64,000 bases of DNA, taken from the NCBI RefSeq assembly GCF_030068615.1, contig NZ_JASJOC010000003.1:310001-374000 (forward strand), read 5' to 3'. Origin of the DNA: Halostagnicola sp. A-GB9-2. GTDB lineage: Archaea > Halobacteriota > Halobacteria > Halobacteriales > Natrialbaceae. The notes under the pieces were generated by a model. That model did not search any database, had not been told where the DNA came from, and worked only from the letters and a program-made list of their open reading frames with translations. Positions 43,463 to 52,146 of this stretch are shown here, piece by piece. How positions within the stretch are numbered: position 1 is the first letter of the stretch; every line of letters starts with the position of its first letter. The position numbers were made by a program, and so were the translations under genes.

Positions 43463-44104
43463 ATGGCCACCGTGATGGAGTTCACGATGCCGGCAGCCGA
43501 GTTTCCACTGGGGACGGTTTTCGAAAATTTACCGGAGGTGACGATCGAAATGGAGCGACTTCTTCCACAGGAGAGCCTGATAATCCCGTACTTCTGGGTC
43601 CGTGGCGGGCAACCCGCGGATATCGAATCCTGTTTCGAAGCCCACCCTGGCGTGAACAGTATCGATCTCATCGATAGCGTCGAGGACGAGTATCTCATGC
43701 GTGCGGAGTGGGATCAGGAGTACGCTGGCATCTTGAACGCCCTCGCCGAGGACAACGTCGTCGTTCTCTCCGCGGTCGGGACGAACGACGGGTGGGACTT
43801 CGAGGTCCGGGGTGAGAGTCACAAGAAGATCAGCGAATTTCGCTCCACCGTTCAGGAGTACGATATTTCGATCGAAATTACCGCTGTGCACGCATTGCTC
43901 GCGATACAGGAAGACGGCTACGAGTTGACTGACACCCAGCGAGAGGCACTGGTATTGGCCTACGAACACGGCTACTTCGATTCCCCACGCGAGGCGTCGC
44001 TCGAAGATGTTGCCGAGGAGCTCGGAATCACCCAGCAGTCGCTTTCGTCTCGACTCAGACGCGGGCACCGACGGCTCATTGGCGGGACGCTCATCACTTC
44101 GTAA
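43463..44104 (+). CDS. Bat-like transcriptional activator (HTH-10), paralogue
   Basis: The 213-aa protein (MATVMEFTMPAAEFPLGTVF) parallels its divergent neighbour: a LEXFxxxHPGV-type middle domain, SAVGTNDGWDFEVRGESHKKISEF, and the C-terminal HTH LTDTQREALVLAYEHGYFDSPREASLEDVAEELGITQQSLSSRLRRGHRRL. GTNDGWDFE corresponds to GTPDAWDFE in the neighbour, supporting duplication. ATG 43475 is an alternative start. Confidence 0.88.
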   Translation: MATVMEFTMPAAEFPLGTVFENLPEVTIEMERLLPQESLIIPYFWVRGGQPADIESCFEAHPGVNSIDLIDSVEDEYLMRAEWDQEYAGILNALAEDNVVVLSAVGTNDGWDFEVRGESHKKISEFRSTVQEYDISIEITAVHALLAIQEDGYELTDTQREALVLAYEHGYFDSPREASLEDVAEELGITQQSLSSRLRRGHRRLIGGTLITS

Positions 44105-44199
44105 GCTCGCCCGAACCGCTCGGTTCCCCTATTTATACCTTCTGTATAATCAGTATAGCTGTTCAACCGGTTCAGGCCGCTATATTGGTGTAGAACAGT

Positions 44200-44553
44200 A
44201 TGGCAGCCAGCTTAGCCAGTACCGAGTTGGAGTCGATCGAGTACCATCGCGAGTCAGAAACGTGCCGAGCCCAGTACGATCGAGATGAGACCTCCGCAAG
44301 CATGGCCGTCATTGCGGCGCTGTCGGACGTGGTGGACAGCGATCCGACCGAACTGGAACCGCTCCACGCGTCCGTCGACACTGGTGCGCTCGATGAGCTC
44401 GTCTCCCTTCAGGTCGCGACGAACGGAGATATCTCGGTCACGTTTACCGTCGCGGAGTACGAGATAACCGTCTACAGCTACGGTGTGATCGCAATCGATC
44501 CACCAGGACACAATCGAATCGACGACCTGAACGAGGGCGTCCCTCACAAATGA
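44200..44553 (+). CDS. HalOD1-domain protein
   Basis: The 117-aa product has the HalOD1 pattern: SASMAVIAALSDVVDSDPTELEPLHASVDTGALDELV, then ISVTFTVAEYEITVYSYGVIAIDP. It overlaps the next small gene by four bases (ATGA). Its promoter segment TTTATACCTTCTGTATAATC lies about 50-70 bp upstream. Confidence 0.85.
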   Translation: MAASLASTELESIEYHRESETCRAQYDRDETSASMAVIAALSDVVDSDPTELEPLHASVDTGALDELVSLQVATNGDISVTFTVAEYEITVYSYGVIAIDPPGHNRIDDLNEGVPHK

Positions 44554-44735
44554 CCTCCGAAAAGACGACGCTCACGACTCGAGCGGAATTAAATGACGAA
44601 CTGAAAGCGCTCCTTCGTCGGGCGTACAGCAACGGGGTTGACGTCGAAGGTGGGTGGAACTGTCGGAACGGTGCCGACCATCCGGACTGGGACGTGATCG
44701 TCACCGAAGTACGAAAGAACGAGGGGTCGGAGTAA
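44550..44735 (+). CDS. Small partner protein of HalOD1 gene
   Basis: A 61-aa product TLTTRAELNDELKALLRRAYSNGVDVEGGWNCRNGADHPDWDVIVTEV. The GVDVEGGWxCRNG..HPDWDV pattern looks conserved. It is coupled to the HalOD1 gene by the ATGA overlap. Function unknown. Confidence 0.7.
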   Translation: MTSEKTTLTTRAELNDELKALLRRAYSNGVDVEGGWNCRNGADHPDWDVIVTEVRKNEGSE

Positions 44736-44836
44736 CTGTGTACGGAGCAACCACAAGACGGTTCGGGGTTGCTCCGGAAATGACTTTCAGCTGACTGTTT
44801 CATTCCCCCCAGATCGATCCCACGTTCGGTCTCCTG

Positions 44837-44918
44837 ATAGGGTCGGTTGTAAGTCATTTCCGGTTATTCGCCACCCCGCTCTGGCGAATGACCGGTAAAC
44901 AGTTACAACCGACCCTAT
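44837..44918. mobile_element. Palindromic MITE-like element, about 80 bp
   Basis: The left arm ATAGGGTCGGTTGTAA (44837-44852) is the exact reverse complement of 44903-44918, and an inner pair CCGGTtATTCGCCA / TGGCGAATgACCGG continues it. If the ends are TAGGGTCGG...CCGACCCTA, the flanks are TGA on both sides, a possible 3-bp target duplication of the TNA type known for some IS5-family groups. No coding capacity. Confidence 0.7.
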
Positions 44919-44929
44919 GAAGGATGAAC

Positions 44930-45098
44930 GGCCCTATCGCCAGCGCCTGCTTCGCGACGGTCGCGGCCGGAGTACGTACGCGATGAAGACGACGAACGGG
45001 GAAATGCCGACCACGAACCCCGCGCTCGTGAGCCAAACGAGATTGTCTGAACGTGAGTTTTGCGTGACCTCCTGAATAAAGAAAGGCGCTACTGTCAA
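44930..45098 (-). pseudogene. Remnant of a paralogue of the four-helix membrane protein at 62.3 kb
   Basis: Read on the minus strand, VAPFFIQEVTQNSRSDNLVWL and VVGISPFVVFIAYVLR align to the end of the 62329-63333 product (TMMVENLVWVIGAAF; VPFLLLTVYILR). A one-base deletion near 44966 (CGG-CC-GCGACC against CGG-ATC-GCCACG) shifts the frame, after which ATVAKQALAIGPFIL matches ATVAKRTLAIDPLIL. The 5' part of the gene is missing; a stop and the TACTGTCAACT motif mark the left limit, and the MITE-like element abuts the 3' end. Confidence 0.75.
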
Positions 45099-45219
45099 CT
45101 ATTACCCAACAGTTCGAATGATCCTCCCGAACTTGTTAGTTAGTGGCGAGTGGTTCTCGAGGCACTGAACGACTCGCACGTGCCGAACGCCTAACCACCT
45201 ACCGAGCATATCACAGCAC

Positions 45220-45489
45220 ATGAGCACTGATACTGGCTCGAACGGTACCCCTGAGTCCGAGACGACAATCACGCTCACCGAGGAAAGCGGGTGGTAGGTC
45301 GCAACGGACGAAGCGATCGGCGTCACTAGTCAGGGGAAGACGCGAACCGAGGCGCTCGAAAACCTCGACGAAGCGGTCGCTGGCTACAACGGCGAGGGTC
45401 GAGAGCCAACAGACGCAGAACTCCGGGAACTCGGCATCGATCCCGAAACGAACGTCCCTGGAAAATCACTGCCAGAGGAATTTCAGTAG
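45220..45489 (+). pseudogene. hicB: HicB-like antitoxin gene with an in-frame amber stop
   Basis: The frame reads MSTDTGSNGTPESETTITLT, EESGW, a TAG at 45295-45297, and VATDEAIGVTSQGKTRTEALENLDEAVAGYNGEGRE, ending GKSLPEEFQ. The usual HicB sequence has W-W at this place, so one G-to-A change (TGG to TAG) killed the gene. A HicA start follows 13 bp after its stop. Suppression of amber codons is not known in haloarchaea. Confidence 0.85.
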
Positions 45490-45502
45490 GCCCGATCTCG
45501 AG

Positions 45503-45568
45503 ATGTCGAAGCGAACATATTCTGGCGACGACGTGATGACAGTCCTCGTGAACCACGGCCCGTTTTAT
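45503..45568 (+). pseudogene. hicA: HicA-like toxin gene, 5' fragment
   Basis: MSKRTYSGDDVMTVLVNHGPFY matches the first 22 residues of HicA mRNA interferases. The catalytic His and the remaining fold are absent because the sequence switches to a repressor-like fragment. The toxin must be inactive. Confidence 0.78.
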
Positions 45569-45577
45569 CTCGACGAA

Positions 45578-45660
45578 ATGCGACCGCGGTTAGCCGAGTG
45601 GATGACGCCGGTCGATAGAGCCATCCTCGAGTACCTGCGCGACCGAACGGATACCAAGGC
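45578..45660 (+). pseudogene. PhiH1-repressor-like gene, 5' fragment (copy 6)
   Basis: MRPRLAEWMTPVDRAILEYL is the start of a copy-2-type repressor; 50 bases (45583-45632) are identical to 39695-39744. After about 27 codons the similarity ends and antisense sequence of the next gene begins. It is in frame with the HicA fragment, forming a chimeric open frame. Confidence 0.8.
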
Positions 45661-45667
45661 ACACCTC

Positions 45668-46315
45668 TTAATAATCCAAATGCTGTACCGTCGGAAGATT
45701 CCACCCGTAAGTAACTGCAGCGAGCCGAGTCACCACGGTCACTGCCGCACACACCACAGCGGCCGTACTCCCGCCACCTCCGACCGTACCAACCAGCCAG
45801 TACGCGCTTCCGCCGAGGACCGCACAACTCGCGTAGAAATCCTCGAAGAGGATGAACGGGGAGCGGTCGAGAAGAATATCTGCGAACGCACCGCCCCCGA
45901 CGGCGTTGATCGTCGCAATAGCAACGATACCGAACGCCGAAACGCCCGCTTCAGTCGCGACGATCGCACCGGTCGTCGTAAAGGCGGCGAGTCCGATAGC
46001 GTCGGAGACGAGCGTGACCGGATGTCTTTCTGGAGACGACAGAACGATGCTCAGCGCGATCGCCAAGCCGACTCCGAGGAGCCCCAGACTGATTTCGATC
46101 GGTGACTGGAGCGCTAATGGCACTCGCGTCACGAGGAGATCGCGCGTTGCGCCACCGGCAAACGCCATCGCCAATCCGACGATGGCAATTCCGAACAAGT
46201 CGAACTCCTCGTGGATCGCCTTCGACGACCCGACGAGTGCGAACGCAACCAGACCGATCGTGTTCATAACGGCGAACGGATCGCCGAACAGTACCGCGAG
46301 AGCGTCCTGACTCAC
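45668..46315 (-). CDS. TRIC-type (UPF0126) membrane channel protein
   Basis: The 215-aa protein has about seven hydrophobic segments and two repeats with glycine-rich signatures: GLVAFALVGSSKAIHEEFDLFGIAIVGLAMAFAGGATRDLL and GLAAFTTTGAIVATEAGVSAFGIVAIATINAVGGGAFADILL. These two-fold GGGxxRD/AD motifs define the prokaryotic TRIC monovalent cation channels. The product appears complete despite the recombination scar at its 3' side. Confidence 0.92.
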   Translation of the reverse strand: MSQDALAVLFGDPFAVMNTIGLVAFALVGSSKAIHEEFDLFGIAIVGLAMAFAGGATRDLLVTRVPLALQSPIEISLGLLGVGLAIALSIVLSSPERHPVTLVSDAIGLAAFTTTGAIVATEAGVSAFGIVAIATINAVGGGAFADILLDRSPFILFEDFYASCAVLGGSAYWLVGTVGGGGSTAAVVCAAVTVVTRLAAVTYGWNLPTVQHLDY

Positions 46316-46518
46316 TGCTCTCGCCTATGGCCGAGAGTCTCTTGAGTGCTCCGTCTCAGCACCCTCTCCTGCTCGATCCGACTGCACGGGTACATGCGCG
46401 GTAACTGCAATATGTACTGATTTGCCGGTCGTACTCGGGAGCGCGGCGAACTCGAGGACGCTTCTGAACGGCGATTCGTACGCGAAGCTCAGTCTGCTTC
46501 GTAACCCGGATCCTCGAG

Positions 46519-46755
46519 TTGCTCGAGACGATCGCCGAACACGAACCCGAGAGTATCCGGGAAGCCGCTGACCTCGTCGACCGAGACTACAAGCAGGTCC
46601 ACCGGGACCTCTCCGAACTCGAGGATATCGGCGTTCTCGAGTTCGACGGCGGCGGATCCGAACAGGCGAAGACACCGCCGCTCGGGTACGACGGCATCGA
46701 GATCGATATCCCGTTCGCGGATTCGAGCGGCGGTGTCGACGCTGCTGCGCCCTGA
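46519..46755 (+). pseudogene. C-terminal part of an HVO_A0114-like DNA-binding protein
   Basis: LLETIAEHEPESIREAADLVDRDYKQVHRDLSELEDIGVLEFDGGG and PLGYDGIEIDIPF are the winged helix and end of this haloarchaeal family. Full members have some 40-60 residues before LLETIAE. Here the upstream bases code SYAKLSLLRN in another frame, so the N-terminal part seems shifted or truncated, leaving only a TTG as start. It could still be expressed as a short protein. Confidence 0.65.
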
Positions 46756-46869
46756 ATAGTTCGTTGGTCTGTGTATTCAGTGCCTCTCTCGAGTTTCTCT
46801 TGGTCCGTAGACATTATCAACCTCCGTTTGTGACAGGTTTTATAGGCTGATACTGTCTGCTTCTCACCA

Positions 46870-49545
46870 ATGAAGACGGGACCAGATGGGGACGACGTGA
46901 TCGGGGAGGACACGGATTCAAGCACGGACGATCCGACCGTATATCAGGTTCCCGTGAAAACTGGCGACGGGCCGATCCGCACGAACTTTGATCGAACCGT
47001 CATCGAAGGCGTTTCTCGAGACCGATTGGAAGACCCCTGTAATATCCCTCTCGACCACGAGACGCTATCTGTCTGGGGAAATACAGCCGACGAGTCCGCG
47101 GACGAAGGTGATTTCCTCCTGTTCGCTGATCGCGATGGTCGCCGCGGCGGGGAGTATACGCTGTTGGCACGGATCGCTCACGCGATCGTTCTCGACGACG
47201 ACACCGCTTCGAAATTCACCCAGCGAGTGGGCTGGGGAGATGGATCGGATAAATCGTATCAGCACGTGATGTTCCTCGCCCCCATCTACGAGACGACGCT
47301 CGACCGCGGGCAATTCTGGGAGACGATCGGGTTCAAAGGCTGGCCGAACGATACCTACAGTCGAATCAATTTCGAACGAGACGGCTCGAGCTTTTTTGAC
47401 GAGTACGATTCTGTTAGCGCGTTTATCGACCAGATTACGGGACAGCCAATCTCTCGAACGGATAGCAACAACGATTACGACGGCCTCGAGGCGGCGAGAG
47501 ACGACGTTCGGCGACGACTCACCGACTCGTCGACGGAAACGGAGTGGCTCACCGAACGGTTCGGGGAAGCGCTCATCGCCGATTGGACGAGTGCTCTCGA
47601 TGGTTTCCGTCCGTCCGACGATGTTTCGGCGGACACCGCCAACCAGTTCGATCAACTACGGGATATCTACGAACGACTCGAACCAGAACTCGAGCGAACA
47701 GCCTCCGAACTGGATATCGGCTCGCTCGGAGCGTTTTCTCCAGCCAAGACGCTCTTTCTGTGTTGGGTTCGTCTCGTTCAAGATCGACTGAGTCTCTCCG
47801 GCGGCGTGCTCAGTCAGCCCCGACTCAATAGTATTCTCCACGACTCCTATACAATCGAGACGGACACGACCACTGAGAAGCTACGATTGGCATCCGATAT
47901 CGAACATCCGGTGGTCGAACATATTCAATCGACAACGTCTACGGTCTACAAGTTCACTGCACCGCCGGATTTCTGGATAACGAGCCTCGAGTACAACTCG
48001 ATTTGCTTTGAGAGCGAAGACCGAGAGGACTGGGAAGGGCTCGCGAAGGGCGACGTAGTGCTATTTCACTCGCGTACACAACCTTCCGATGACGCGTTCA
48101 CTGAGCAACCGGCCGGACTTATCGGCGTCGGTATCCTCGGGCAGACATTCGAGAAGGCTGAGCCGTGGTGGCGAGACGAACACGAGAAGGGTGAGTCGTA
48201 CCCACTGGTTGCAACGTTTGATCGCCTCTTCGTTTCTGGAAGACTCGAGGAGATTGACTCCTCAAAATCGATCACCGAGAAGACAGCGAGCGAAATCGAC
48301 CGAGAGTGTGACGCCCTCACGGCGAACCGTCTTCCGATCTCGGATGCCAACGAAATTTGTGCTGAGATATCGGGAACGGAGTTTCCAGTGCAGTCCCGGT
48401 TCGCAACGTTTCGATCCACAGACGGCTCAGTGGATTATGATCGACCAGTTGTACTTATTGATGCCTTCGTGGACGATCTTCGTGAGGCACCGTCGGTTAG
48501 TGTCTCGACTTCGTATCAGGGCTCGATCCAGTCTGGCGTCCTCGACGGGCTCTACTTCCCGGATGACGGCGGTGAGCGGATTATCGAACAGATTTCGACG
48601 GCGCTTCAGGCGGACAAACACGTTCTCCTGACGGGACCACCGGGCACCGGAAAGACGGAAATCGCTCGCCAGGTCTGTGCGCATCTCGCCGAAACCTCGC
48701 CGCACCTGTATTCGGGCTTCGAGACGACGACGGCGACTGCTGACTGGTCGACGTTCGACACCGTTGGTGGATACATGCCGAACGAATCGAGCGAGAACGG
48801 GGATAATCTCTCGTTCAAACCCGGTCTCGTTCTCAACCGCCTTAAACAGACGCAAACGGGGTCACAGTCCAACGAATTGCTGATTATCGACGAACTGAAC
48901 CGCGCTGACATCGACAAAGCCTTCGGCCAACTTTTTACACTGCTTTCGGGACAGTCGGTTCAGCTCCCATATACCAGAGATGGCCACGAGGTCGAGATTA
49001 CGACGACTGGCGATCACTCGGGGCGGGTCGCCGAACACCAGTACCTCGTTCCGGACTCGTGGCGAATCTTCGCGACGATGAATACCTACGACAAAACGTC
49101 GCTCTACGAGATGAGCTACGCGTTCATGCGTCGGTTCGCGTTTGTTCGCGTTCCAGCGCCTTCACTTCCCGATTCTCGAGCGGAGGAAGAGCGCCTCGAG
49201 GAGATCGTCCACAACTATGCAGATGCATGGGGGCTCGACCTCGATCGTGACGTAGCGATGGCAGTCGGTCGCGTCTGGCGAGAAACCAACCACGCCGTCG
49301 AGGAACGCTCGATCGGACCAGCGATAGTCGAGGATGTTCTTCGATACGTCACTCATCATCCCGAAGACGAACTCGAGTACCACCTCACGCAAGCGGTGGT
49401 TAGCTACGTTCTTCCACAGTTAGAGGGTGTTCCGAAACGCCGTCAGATCGTCCGCGAGATAGCGGCCGTCCGAGAAATTGACGAATCCTTGCTCGAGGAT
49501 GCATCTCGAGAGATGCTTCAGATAACCATCGCCGAGCATGAATAG
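46870..49545 (+). CDS. mcrB: McrB-like AAA+ GTPase with EVE/PUA-like N-terminal half
   Basis: The 891-aa protein is the motor of a type IV, McrBC-like restriction system. The AAA+ module occupies about residues 570-800: Walker A TGPPGTGKTE near 588, Walker B LLIIDELNRAD near 670, and the McrB signature ATMNTYDKTSLYEMSYAFMRRF near 735 (family MNxxD(R/K)S). Residues about 70-190 resemble an EVE/PUA-type modified-base reader (EGDFLLFADRDGR, FLAPIYETTLDRGQFWETIGFKGWPND), and a second such segment may lie at 365-500 (GLAKGDVVLFHSR, GVGILGQTF). It overlaps the nuclease gene by 8 bp. Modified-DNA targeting is inferred. Confidence 0.88.
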   Translation: MKTGPDGDDVIGEDTDSSTDDPTVYQVPVKTGDGPIRTNFDRTVIEGVSRDRLEDPCNIPLDHETLSVWGNTADESADEGDFLLFADRDGRRGGEYTLLARIAHAIVLDDDTASKFTQRVGWGDGSDKSYQHVMFLAPIYETTLDRGQFWETIGFKGWPNDTYSRINFERDGSSFFDEYDSVSAFIDQITGQPISRTDSNNDYDGLEAARDDVRRRLTDSSTETEWLTERFGEALIADWTSALDGFRPSDDVSADTANQFDQLRDIYERLEPELERTASELDIGSLGAFSPAKTLFLCWVRLVQDRLSLSGGVLSQPRLNSILHDSYTIETDTTTEKLRLASDIEHPVVEHIQSTTSTVYKFTAPPDFWITSLEYNSICFESEDREDWEGLAKGDVVLFHSRTQPSDDAFTEQPAGLIGVGILGQTFEKAEPWWRDEHEKGESYPLVATFDRLFVSGRLEEIDSSKSITEKTASEIDRECDALTANRLPISDANEICAEISGTEFPVQSRFATFRSTDGSVDYDRPVVLIDAFVDDLREAPSVSVSTSYQGSIQSGVLDGLYFPDDGGERIIEQISTALQADKHVLLTGPPGTGKTEIARQVCAHLAETSPHLYSGFETTTATADWSTFDTVGGYMPNESSENGDNLSFKPGLVLNRLKQTQTGSQSNELLIIDELNRADIDKAFGQLFTLLSGQSVQLPYTRDGHEVEITTTGDHSGRVAEHQYLVPDSWRIFATMNTYDKTSLYEMSYAFMRRFAFVRVPAPSLPDSRAEEERLEEIVHNYADAWGLDLDRDVAMAVGRVWRETNHAVEERSIGPAIVEDVLRYVTHHPEDELEYHLTQAVVSYVLPQLEGVPKRRQIVREIAAVREIDESLLEDASREMLQITIAEHE

Positions 49546-50893
49546 AGACCAACTCCTCGATCAACTGACCGAGGACGTCCTCGCTCATGTAATGCGAGGG
49601 TCGTTTCCCGAACGTGAGCTAGCACAATCAATCAAACCAGAGCAACTCGACGAGCGGTTCGAAGAGTACGAACTACTGCTCGATCTTCACTTCATCCTCA
49701 AATCGGATGTCGTCGACTTTGTCCGAGAGCTACCGAACCACTTGCGGAGCGTACGAACTGAAACGCGAACGACCACACGGAAGCGTCGTGGAACCGTCGA
49801 CGGACGGATCAACTGGGGAGAGACGATCAAAACTCGATACAGCGAACATCCTCGGGACTCGTCGATATTCGTGTGCGAGAACCGGTCAGAGGATTACGAT
49901 ATCCCCGAAAACATCGTCCTCAAACGGTTGATATCCGTTATCCACACGACTATCCGTGAGGCCGAACAGTATCTTCGGGGCGAGTACGAGTGGGTCCAAG
50001 AAACGTGGAAGGGCAGTGAAAACCTGATCGACGAATTACAGCATATCGTCGAGCGAAACGTCCACGTTCGCCGAATTCGCGACCCCGATACGTACGAACC
50101 AACCGAACGGATGCTGACGACGGCAGAGAACTCGCGCCACGAAGTGTATCGTAAAGCCGCTTCGCTTCTTCGGTCTCGAGAACGACTGATTCGTGGCGAA
50201 GCTGACGAAATCCGTGCACTCCTTGAGGAAACGGCAATTGCCCCCGATGATCAGGACACACTCTTCGAATTATTCGTTCTTTTCCGATTCGTCTCAACGC
50301 TCGAACGATTGCGTGAGACACAGCCGGAGTTCAAGACGATCGCAACCGGGCGACAGGAAGTGGCCAGATTCGAAGACGACAAGGAGATCGTTCTCTATCA
50401 CGACAATTCTGCACCCGATCGAAACCTGTCGTTTGTCGCGGTCCCCGACGAAGAAGAAAACCTCTCACGAACTGACGAGGTCCAGCGGACGGCTCAAGAC
50501 GTTGCGAGTGACTACTTCGGTCAAGACTTTCGAAACCACACTGGCCGTCCCGATGTCATCGTTCTCGAGATTATTTCGCCGGAGCAAGACCAACACGAGT
50601 ACCTAATCGTGGAAGTCAAAAACAGCACTAAGGTGGATACGATCCGCCGTGGAATCAAAGAAACGCTGGAGTATCTCGCTTTCCTTCGGGTTAACGAGGA
50701 GTTCGTCTTCGGCCGTGACGAAATGGCCGAGGATTACTTCGGTTCGGGCTGGAACGGTCTCTTGGTCGTCCAAGATCTCGATGATGAAACGGCATCGCTC
50801 GAGGAACAGGCCGAAAACCCGGTAACAATCTTGCAAGCAGCGGAACTGGAGAAGGAACTCGAGGGGATTCTCCGGAAGATACTCTCAAACTAA
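49538..50893 (+). CDS. mcrC: McrC-like PD-(D/E)XK nuclease partner
   Basis: The 451-aa protein is the nuclease subunit expected with McrB. Residues 1-320 are helical with a long segment (SVIHTTIREAEQYLRGEYEWVQETWKG; RHEVYRKAASLLRSRERL) as in DUF2357/McrC-like proteins. The catalytic core at about 335-385 is RPDVIVLEII, then YLIVEVKNSTKVDTIRRGIKETLEYLAF, with D-(x)n-E-x-K arrangement. Similarity to classical McrC is low; the operon context carries the assignment. The pair stands alone, with no methylase. Confidence 0.83.
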   Translation: MNRDQLLDQLTEDVLAHVMRGSFPERELAQSIKPEQLDERFEEYELLLDLHFILKSDVVDFVRELPNHLRSVRTETRTTTRKRRGTVDGRINWGETIKTRYSEHPRDSSIFVCENRSEDYDIPENIVLKRLISVIHTTIREAEQYLRGEYEWVQETWKGSENLIDELQHIVERNVHVRRIRDPDTYEPTERMLTTAENSRHEVYRKAASLLRSRERLIRGEADEIRALLEETAIAPDDQDTLFELFVLFRFVSTLERLRETQPEFKTIATGRQEVARFEDDKEIVLYHDNSAPDRNLSFVAVPDEEENLSRTDEVQRTAQDVASDYFGQDFRNHTGRPDVIVLEIISPEQDQHEYLIVEVKNSTKVDTIRRGIKETLEYLAFLRVNEEFVFGRDEMAEDYFGSGWNGLLVVQDLDDETASLEEQAENPVTILQAAELEKELEGILRKILSN

Positions 50894-50953
50894 TGTCTGC
50901 TCTTCTATGGATTGTTGCGGACCTGACCGCTCTTCGATCTTCTCGAGCACCCC

Positions 50954-51445
50954 TTACTCCCCAGGCGGTTCGTTGAGAAGTCCGTATTTCACGCGATAGA
51001 CGACCGCTCCAGCACAGCTACCGACGCCGAAGCTGTGGGACGCGTTTTCGTCGTAGCGCGCCAGGAGAAGACCGGAAAGCACCTCGAGCGCCCCGAACCC
51101 GATCCGTCGGGCTCGAGACTGTCGGATCGACCCCACGTCGTGATCGTAGCGGTGTCGATAGCCGACTGCAGTTGCGAACCCGCACAGAAACCATCGGGGT
51201 GAGAGGGGATCGTCGGGGGTTCCCTCCGCGACGCCTGCCACGAACGCGTTTCCCGGCCGTTGGTGGTCCGGGTCTCGAGTCGGCACATTCGAGTCCCGTG
51301 GTTGCATCGCCGCGTCGCTCGTCCCTGGGGTCGGCCCGATTCGGTCGCCGTTTTCGCGACGCTCCAGCAGGGGACGGATCGATATCGTGAGTGCGAACAG
51401 GCTCGCGAGCAACTCGAGAATCGCACGATTTCGGCGGGAAATCAT
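50954..51445 (-). CDS. Hypothetical protein with hydrophobic ends
   Basis: From ATG 51445 the 163-aa product starts MISRRNRAILELLASLFALTISIRP. It has a disordered middle, then PRWFLCGFATAVGYRHRYDHDVG and an ALEVLSGLLLARYDENASHSFGVGSCAGAVVYRVKYGLL end. It is probably membrane-associated. No family was recognised; it is convergent to the McrC-like gene. Confidence 0.55.
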   Translation of the reverse strand: MISRRNRAILELLASLFALTISIRPLLERRENGDRIGPTPGTSDAAMQPRDSNVPTRDPDHQRPGNAFVAGVAEGTPDDPLSPRWFLCGFATAVGYRHRYDHDVGSIRQSRARRIGFGALEVLSGLLLARYDENASHSFGVGSCAGAVVYRVKYGLLNEPPGE

Positions 51446-51711
51446 CGTGTTGTATTGACGTATAAATCGTATAATAGGTTTCGGACGTTCCCTCTCCGAT
51501 AGCGCCGAACGCTTCGGATGGGACGGTTTTGAGACACGGCGATACACCGCGTCTTGGCTTGATCGAACCATGTCCTCGAGAACCTCCGGTTCGAATGGAT
51601 CCGCAACCCCCTTTGAGTCTCGAGGCGACCGCTCGCCCCCTCTTCCTCCCGTTTTGCGGCCGCCAAAATCCCGGAGGGGTTTATCACTGTTCCAGTATCA
51701 GCCGGGAGCAC

Positions 51712-52092
51712 ATGCAACGGACATCGTGTCGCGGCGATCCGACGGCGACCCAACCGATCGACCTCACCGAGACGATCGAGTTACTGGCCGATGACCACGC
51801 CCGAGAGATTCTCCAGTCGCTCGACGAGACGAAACGTTCCGCGGCCGAGGTCGTCGACCGCTGTGATATCTCTCGAGTGACCGCCTATCGTCGGCTAAAT
51901 CGGCTCGAGGACGCCGGGCTCGTCACCGCCGAAATTCGTCCCGTCGCCGACGGGAATCACTGTACGGTGTATGCTAACGCACTAGACACGCTGACGCTCT
52001 CGGTGTGTGCGGACGGATTCGAGGGAGCGGTCGAAACCGCTCGAGGCCCGCCTACCGGTCGATCGAACGGGGCGATCGCTGGTGATGACTGA
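51712..52092 (+). CDS. ArsR-like winged-helix regulator
   Basis: The 126-aa product has ETIELLADDHAREILQSLDETKRSAAEVVDRCDISRVTAYRRLNRLEDAGLV, a clear winged helix, then a wing EIRPVADGNHCTVYANALDTLTLSV. It is convergent to a membrane-protein gene. The target is unknown. Confidence 0.82.
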   Translation: MQRTSCRGDPTATQPIDLTETIELLADDHAREILQSLDETKRSAAEVVDRCDISRVTAYRRLNRLEDAGLVTAEIRPVADGNHCTVYANALDTLTLSVCADGFEGAVETARGPPTGRSNGAIAGDD

Positions 52093-52146
52093 CGCCGGAA
52101 ATGCCCCTCAGAAGTTTCGCCGAGTCGGCCGGATAGCACCAACTGA

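Noticed and set aside
45503-46105. Reading the 200-codon frame from HicA onward as one new fusion protein
   Set aside because: Beyond about 45660 it is antisense to the TRIC-channel gene and turns Arg/Asp-rich without structure; only two truncated domain starts are real.
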